Shown piece after piece: positions 60,399 through 64,000 of a stretch of DNA of 64,000 bases. Under the pieces are notes generated by a model that made no database searches, was not told the origin of the DNA, and saw nothing but the letters and a program-made list of their open reading frames with translations. Positions within the stretch are counted from its first letter, which is position 1. Every line of letters starts with the position of its first letter. A program made the translations under genes and the position numbers. Source of the stretch: Sphingopyxis sp. H053 (GTDB taxonomy: Bacteria > Pseudomonadota > Alphaproteobacteria > Sphingomonadales > Sphingomonadaceae); contig NZ_LNRU01000004.1 of NCBI RefSeq assembly GCF_001468225.1, forward strand, positions 248,001-312,000. Reading direction: 5' to 3'.

Positions 60399-60665
60399 AT
60401 GACCGATACGCCCCCCGACCGCATGTCGACCAATCCGCGCTCGCCCCATTTCGATATGGAGGTGCTGCAGCGTGGCATCGGAATCCGCTTCAAGGGCAAG
60501 GAGCGCACCGACGTCGAGGAATATTCGGTCTCCGAAGGCTGGATCCGCGTCGCCGCGGGCAAGTCGAAGGACCGCTTTGGCCAGGCGATGACGATCAAGC
60601 TGTCGGGCGAGGTCGAAGCCTGGTTCGAAGACACCGCCGCCAGCGGCGAGGGCGACGAAGCCTAA
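60399..60665 (+). CDS. DUF3297 family protein
   Basis: An 88-residue acidic cytoplasmic protein (TDTPPDRMSTNPRSPHFD, IGIRFKGKERTDVEEYSVSEGWIRV) that matches the small DUF3297 family of proteobacteria. Its function is not known. It starts 14 bases after the preceding terminator; leaderless or very short-leader transcription from inside the hairpin tail is possible. Confidence 0.85.
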   Translation: MTDTPPDRMSTNPRSPHFDMEVLQRGIGIRFKGKERTDVEEYSVSEGWIRVAAGKSKDRFGQAMTIKLSGEVEAWFEDTAASGEGDEA

Positions 60666-60692
60666 ACACACCGGCGTCACAGCGCATAAAGA

Positions 60693-60722
60693 AAAGCCCC
60701 GGAGCGATCCGGGGCTTTCTTT
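60693..60722. terminator. Bidirectional terminator
   Basis: AAAGCCCCGGA and TCCGGGGCTTT pair around GCGA, with A-rich and T-rich flanks on both sides. It separates the rightward DUF3297 gene from the leftward CHAP gene. Confidence 0.92.
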
Positions 60723-60755
60723 GTGCGCGATGCGCTTGCCGGCTGTCGTTCGGGC

Positions 60756-61340
60756 TTACTGGCCGAGCGAGGCGGCGACGAATTCGAGGCCGTTGCCGGG
60801 TTTCCAGTCGTTCTGGGCCCAGACGGGCGCCTTGAAGCTGGGAGCCTTGTTCGGTGCGCCCGCTTCGCCGTCGGCGTAGATGAAGCCCTGCACCGGATTG
60901 GCGCGCAGGCCCAGGTCACCGATCGGCGCGTACCACACTCGAACCATGCTCCAGTCGCCATCCGAGCTGACGTCGACAACGCGGACGTTGCGTTCGATCT
61001 GGCCGCGGCGGCCGTTGATCGGCGACCAGTTGGCATGGTCGATCAGGATTTCACGGTCGCTGACGATCTTCTTGACGACGGCAACATGGCCGAGCGGCAT
61101 GCCGCCGGTGCCGGCGAAGGCCATCACGGCGCCCTGGCGGGGCTCTTCGCCGCGCTGATAGGTGCCGGCGGCCTGCGCCCACCAGGTCTTGGCGTTGCCG
61201 CGGATTTCGACGCCCGATTCGGCGCGGGCAAAGGGGACGCACTGCAGATAGTCGCGTGCCGCGGCGGGCGCGCTGACGAGCAGGCCGGTGATCATCATCA
61301 CAGACGCCATGGCGGCTGCCAGATAACGACGAATGAACAT
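60756..61340 (-). CDS. Exported CHAP-domain amidase/peptidase
   Basis: A 194-residue protein with a signal peptide (1-28, VSAPAAA) and a CHAP domain. The nucleophile is Cys34 (YLQCVPFAR), the histidine is His85 (MPLGHVAVV), and IDHANW follows at about 100. CHAP enzymes cut peptidoglycan peptides or amide links, and small ones like this are common in sphingomonads. It may help cell separation or wall turnover. It is a single gene. Confidence 0.9.
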   Translation of the reverse strand: MFIRRYLAAAMASVMMITGLLVSAPAAARDYLQCVPFARAESGVEIRGNAKTWWAQAAGTYQRGEEPRQGAVMAFAGTGGMPLGHVAVVKKIVSDREILIDHANWSPINGRRGQIERNVRVVDVSSDGDWSMVRVWYAPIGDLGLRANPVQGFIYADGEAGAPNKAPSFKAPVWAQNDWKPGNGLEFVAASLGQ

Positions 61341-61516
61341 GGAAAGCGACCCCCCGATGGCTTGTCTTCAAGCGTTGGAGCGTCTTTGCCACGGTGCGCG
61401 CGGACCACCACCCGTCTAGCGACGAGTCGCGCCATCGCTGCGGTGGATGGGGGAACCTTTTGTTAAGCAGTTCAATTCGCCGTGCGGGCATTTCGGTTTA
61501 TCGACCAAATCGAATC

Positions 61517-61607
61517 CGTCGTCCCCGCGTAGGCGGGGGCCGTCATCGGCCTTGATCCGATGTTGCGGTCTAAAACGACATCGGCCCCCGCCTGCGCGGG
61601 GGCGACG
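61517..61607. repeat. 26-bp inverted repeat, same family as at 33661
   Basis: CGTCGTCCCCGCGTAGGCGG (to 61542) mirrors 61582-61607 with 24 of 26 bases matching, around a 39-base spacer. The core CGTCGYCCC...AGGCRGGGGCCG is shared with the palindrome at 33661-33738, marking a dispersed repeat family. It lies between the CHAP and GGDEF/EAL genes. Confidence 0.85.
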
Positions 61608-61618
61608 ATTTGGGTTTG

Positions 61619-63973
61619 TCAGGCGGCGACGGTCGCCACGTCGTCGGGGGCACGGAACAGCGTCAGCACGTCGCTCGCCGGCATCGGCCGCCCGTAATAA
61701 TAGCCCTGGATGTTGCTGCAGCCAAAGCCGCGGAGCGTTTCGACCTCGAGCTCGGTCTCGGCGCCCTCGGCGGTCGTCGACATGCCGAGGCTGTCGGCGA
61801 GCGCGACGACAGCGCGGATGATCGCGATCGATTCGATGCTGCCCTTCGCCGCCCCGACGACGAAGCTGCGGTCGACCTTGATCGTCGAGAATTGCGTCTT
61901 GCGCAGGTAACCGAGCGACGAATAGCCGGTGCCGAAATCGTCGAGCGACAGGCGGATGCCGAGCCCGATAAGCTGGTCGAGCAGCTGCGCCGCGCCGCCG
62001 CCGTCGCGCAGGAAGACGCTTTCGGTGACTTCGATTTCGAGCCGTTGCGGCGAAAGCCCGCTTTGCGCGAGCGCCGAGACGACGACCGAGGCGAAGCTCG
62101 GATCGGTGAGCTGGTCGGCCGAGACGTTGACCGCGACCTTCAGGTTCGACGGCCATTTCATCGCTTCGCGGCACGCGGTGCGCAGCACCCATTCGCCGAT
62201 CGGCGAGATCAGCCGCGCATCCTCGGCGAGCGGGATGAAGCGGCCTGGCGACACATTGCCGAGCTTCTGGTTGTGCCAGCGGATCAGCGCCTCGAAGCCG
62301 TTCAATGTGCCGTCGGCGGCGGTCACCACCGGCTGGTAATAAAGTTCGAATTCGCCGCGTTCGAGCGCGCCGCGCAATTCCTGCTCCATCACGCGCCGTT
62401 CCTCGGCTTGCGCGTGCAACGATGCGACATAGGCGGCGACGACATTGCCGCCCTTGTCCTTGGACTTGTAGAGCGCAAGGTCGGCGTTGCGGGTCAGCGT
62501 CTCGACCGTCGCGCCATCGGTCGGCCCGATCGCGAAGCCGACGCTGGCGCCGACGAACAGCTGGTGATTGTCGACCACATAGGGGCGGCTGATCGTCGTG
62601 ATGATCCGCTGCGCGAGATCCTCGGCGCTGTCGGCCGAGGCAACATTGTGGAGCACGACCGCGAATTCGTCGCCGCCGAGCCGGCCGCAGGTCATCCCGC
62701 GCTCCATCAGGCCCTTCAGCCGTGCCGCGACCTGCGCGAGCAATTTGTCGCCGACGGGGTGGCCCAGCGTATCATTGACCGCCTTGAACCGGTCGAGGTC
62801 GATCATCAGCAGCGCGCAGCGCGACTTGGCCTCGAGCGCATGCGCCAGCGCGCGCGCCAGATCCTCGTTGAGGCTCAGGCGATTGGGCAGGCCGGTCAGA
62901 TTGTCGAAGCGCGCCATTTTGGCGATCTGTTCGGCGGTCGCGCGCTTTTCGGTGACGTCCGATCCGACGCCGCGGAAGCCGAGGAACTTGCCGGCTTCGT
63001 CGAGGCGCGGCGACGCGGACAATTCCCACCAGCGCGGCATGCCGCCGATCGTGACCGGCACGATCAGATTCGAAAAGCTCTCGCGCCGTTTCATCCGTTC
63101 GGCCATGTCGTGGAGGCTTTTGGGGAACAGGCCGGTTTCCCAGGCATCGCCCGAAAGCGCCTGCAACAGTGGGATGTTCTCGAGCGTCTCCGCGGTGCCG
63201 CCGAGCGCATAGGCGAGGCGCGGCGAGACGTGGACGAGGCGGCGGCTGTTGTCGGTCTGCCACAGCCAGTCGGCCGAGGTTTCCTCGAATTCGCGCAGCA
63301 GCAAACTCACCGTTTCGGTCTTTTCGTGCAGCGTCTCTTCGGCGCGGCGAAAGCGGATATGGCTTTGCGCAAAACGGACGCAGAAGGCGCAAAGGAGCAG
63401 CCCGGCGGCGATCGCCACGCCGGCCAGCTGGGGCGCGCCGGCGCGCACCAGCGCGGCGGCAGCCGACAGGGTGACGGGCCCGATAAACAGCACGCAGGCC
63501 AGCGGGACGCTGTGCGCGACGATCGAGAGCGTGACCATCATCAGCACCGCGATCGTCCACATCGAAAGGACATGGTCGAGCGCCGGCGTCAGCCCCTGCA
63601 ACCAGAAGGGCGACCCCCAAAGAACCGCCGAATAGAGCGCGTGCCGCACGCACAGCCGATATTCGGCCACCCCAGACAGCTTGGGGTCGCCGAGCGGGAG
63701 GTTGCGGAATTTGCTGTACGACCAGAGGCCGAAGACCAACGCGCCGCCCAGCCAGCCGGCCGCGACCGGCAACGGCACGCTGAGGATCATGGTGAAAGCC
63801 GCAACGAGCGCCATGCCCATGCCCATCACCAGGCGCAGCGATCCGCGGCCGCGAAGCGGCGCAAGCTGGAGCTGGCGGAGGTTGCCGATGTCCTGATCGC
63901 GCGGCCCCAGCCCCAAAAGGGTCCGCGCAGGAATGACTTCGGCAGCAATTGGATCGGTCAGCAGGCTTTTCAC
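61619..63973 (-). CDS. Membrane-bound PAS-GGDEF-EAL cyclic-di-GMP protein
   Basis: A 784-residue protein. Six or seven membrane helices (about 45-205) lead to a PAS-like domain (about 220-345, ADWLWQTDNSRRLVHVSP), a GGDEF domain (about 350-520, intact active site RLGGDEFAV, no RxxD inhibition site just before it) and an EAL domain (about 530-775, FEALIRW, VNVSADQL, LSLDDFGTGYSSL, QGYYYGRPM). Both sites look complete, so it could make and break cyclic di-GMP. ATG 63973 begins MKSLLTDPIAAE, and the start of the promoter lies at the window edge. Confidence 0.93.
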   Translation of the reverse strand: MKSLLTDPIAAEVIPARTLLGLGPRDQDIGNLRQLQLAPLRGRGSLRLVMGMGMALVAAFTMILSVPLPVAAGWLGGALVFGLWSYSKFRNLPLGDPKLSGVAEYRLCVRHALYSAVLWGSPFWLQGLTPALDHVLSMWTIAVLMMVTLSIVAHSVPLACVLFIGPVTLSAAAALVRAGAPQLAGVAIAAGLLLCAFCVRFAQSHIRFRRAEETLHEKTETVSLLLREFEETSADWLWQTDNSRRLVHVSPRLAYALGGTAETLENIPLLQALSGDAWETGLFPKSLHDMAERMKRRESFSNLIVPVTIGGMPRWWELSASPRLDEAGKFLGFRGVGSDVTEKRATAEQIAKMARFDNLTGLPNRLSLNEDLARALAHALEAKSRCALLMIDLDRFKAVNDTLGHPVGDKLLAQVAARLKGLMERGMTCGRLGGDEFAVVLHNVASADSAEDLAQRIITTISRPYVVDNHQLFVGASVGFAIGPTDGATVETLTRNADLALYKSKDKGGNVVAAYVASLHAQAEERRVMEQELRGALERGEFELYYQPVVTAADGTLNGFEALIRWHNQKLGNVSPGRFIPLAEDARLISPIGEWVLRTACREAMKWPSNLKVAVNVSADQLTDPSFASVVVSALAQSGLSPQRLEIEVTESVFLRDGGGAAQLLDQLIGLGIRLSLDDFGTGYSSLGYLRKTQFSTIKVDRSFVVGAAKGSIESIAIIRAVVALADSLGMSTTAEGAETELEVETLRGFGCSNIQGYYYGRPMPASDVLTLFRAPDDVATVAA

Positions 63974-64000
63974 CCGCCCTGTTTAGCGCGCGGGGGTTAC

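Overview
The window is about 64 kb of high-GC alphaproteobacterial chromosome. Codon use, many TonB-dependent receptors, the FAD/TauD/sulfatase gene set, a Ku-LigD pair and palindromic intergenic repeats of the CGTCGCCCC...AGGCRGGGGCCG type all point to the Sphingomonadales, most likely a Sphingopyxis-like organism (inference; no rRNA or tRNA is present to confirm it). I see no CRISPR array, no tRNA and no intact insertion sequence.

Region 1 (1-12.3 kb) looks accessory. A LysR regulator, a YeeE/YedE sulfur transporter and the first ten codons of a flavoprotein run leftward. A peroxiredoxin, MsrB, MsrA and glutaredoxin run rightward as a thiol and methionine repair set. CDF and ZIP metal transporters, a RidA-like protein and two paralogous cytochrome P460 lipoproteins follow on the minus strand, then a tyrosine integrase. 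Directly beyond the integrase is an RtcB-PrfH pair, an RNA ligase plus release-factor homologue of the kind reported to repair ribosomes cut in the decoding centre.

Region 2 (12.4-29 kb) is a scavenging region for organic phosphorus and sulfur. It holds a Tat-exported phospholipase C, a PhnDCE-type ABC transporter, two TonB-dependent receptors around an RpiR regulator, an AtsK-like dioxygenase, an arylsulfatase, a second TauD-family dioxygenase and a flavoprotein. A 21-bp inverted repeat lies between the first receptor and the regulator. The second receptor has a long leader with two small ORFs, the second of which overlaps the receptor start as TAATG.

Region 3 (29-42 kb) is mostly chromosomal housekeeping. 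It has an ECF sigma factor set between membrane proteins, an XpaC-like/TelA pair, a bile-acid-symporter-family transporter, an MTA/SAH-nucleosidase-like enzyme, a TPR/cytochrome c pair, typA, a COG2509 flavoprotein with an RluE-like pseudouridine synthase, a TonB-like protein and a small exported protein.

Region 4 (42-64 kb) carries a large TonB receptor with a dyad just before its start, the LigD/Ku end-joining pair beside an unusual TPR protein, an iron-uptake operon (PepSY protein, small membrane protein, siderophore receptor), a hemerythrin-like protein, a collagen-like lipoprotein followed by a two-partner-secretion TpsB, another receptor, a DUF3297 protein, a CHAP amidase and a membrane GGDEF/EAL protein.
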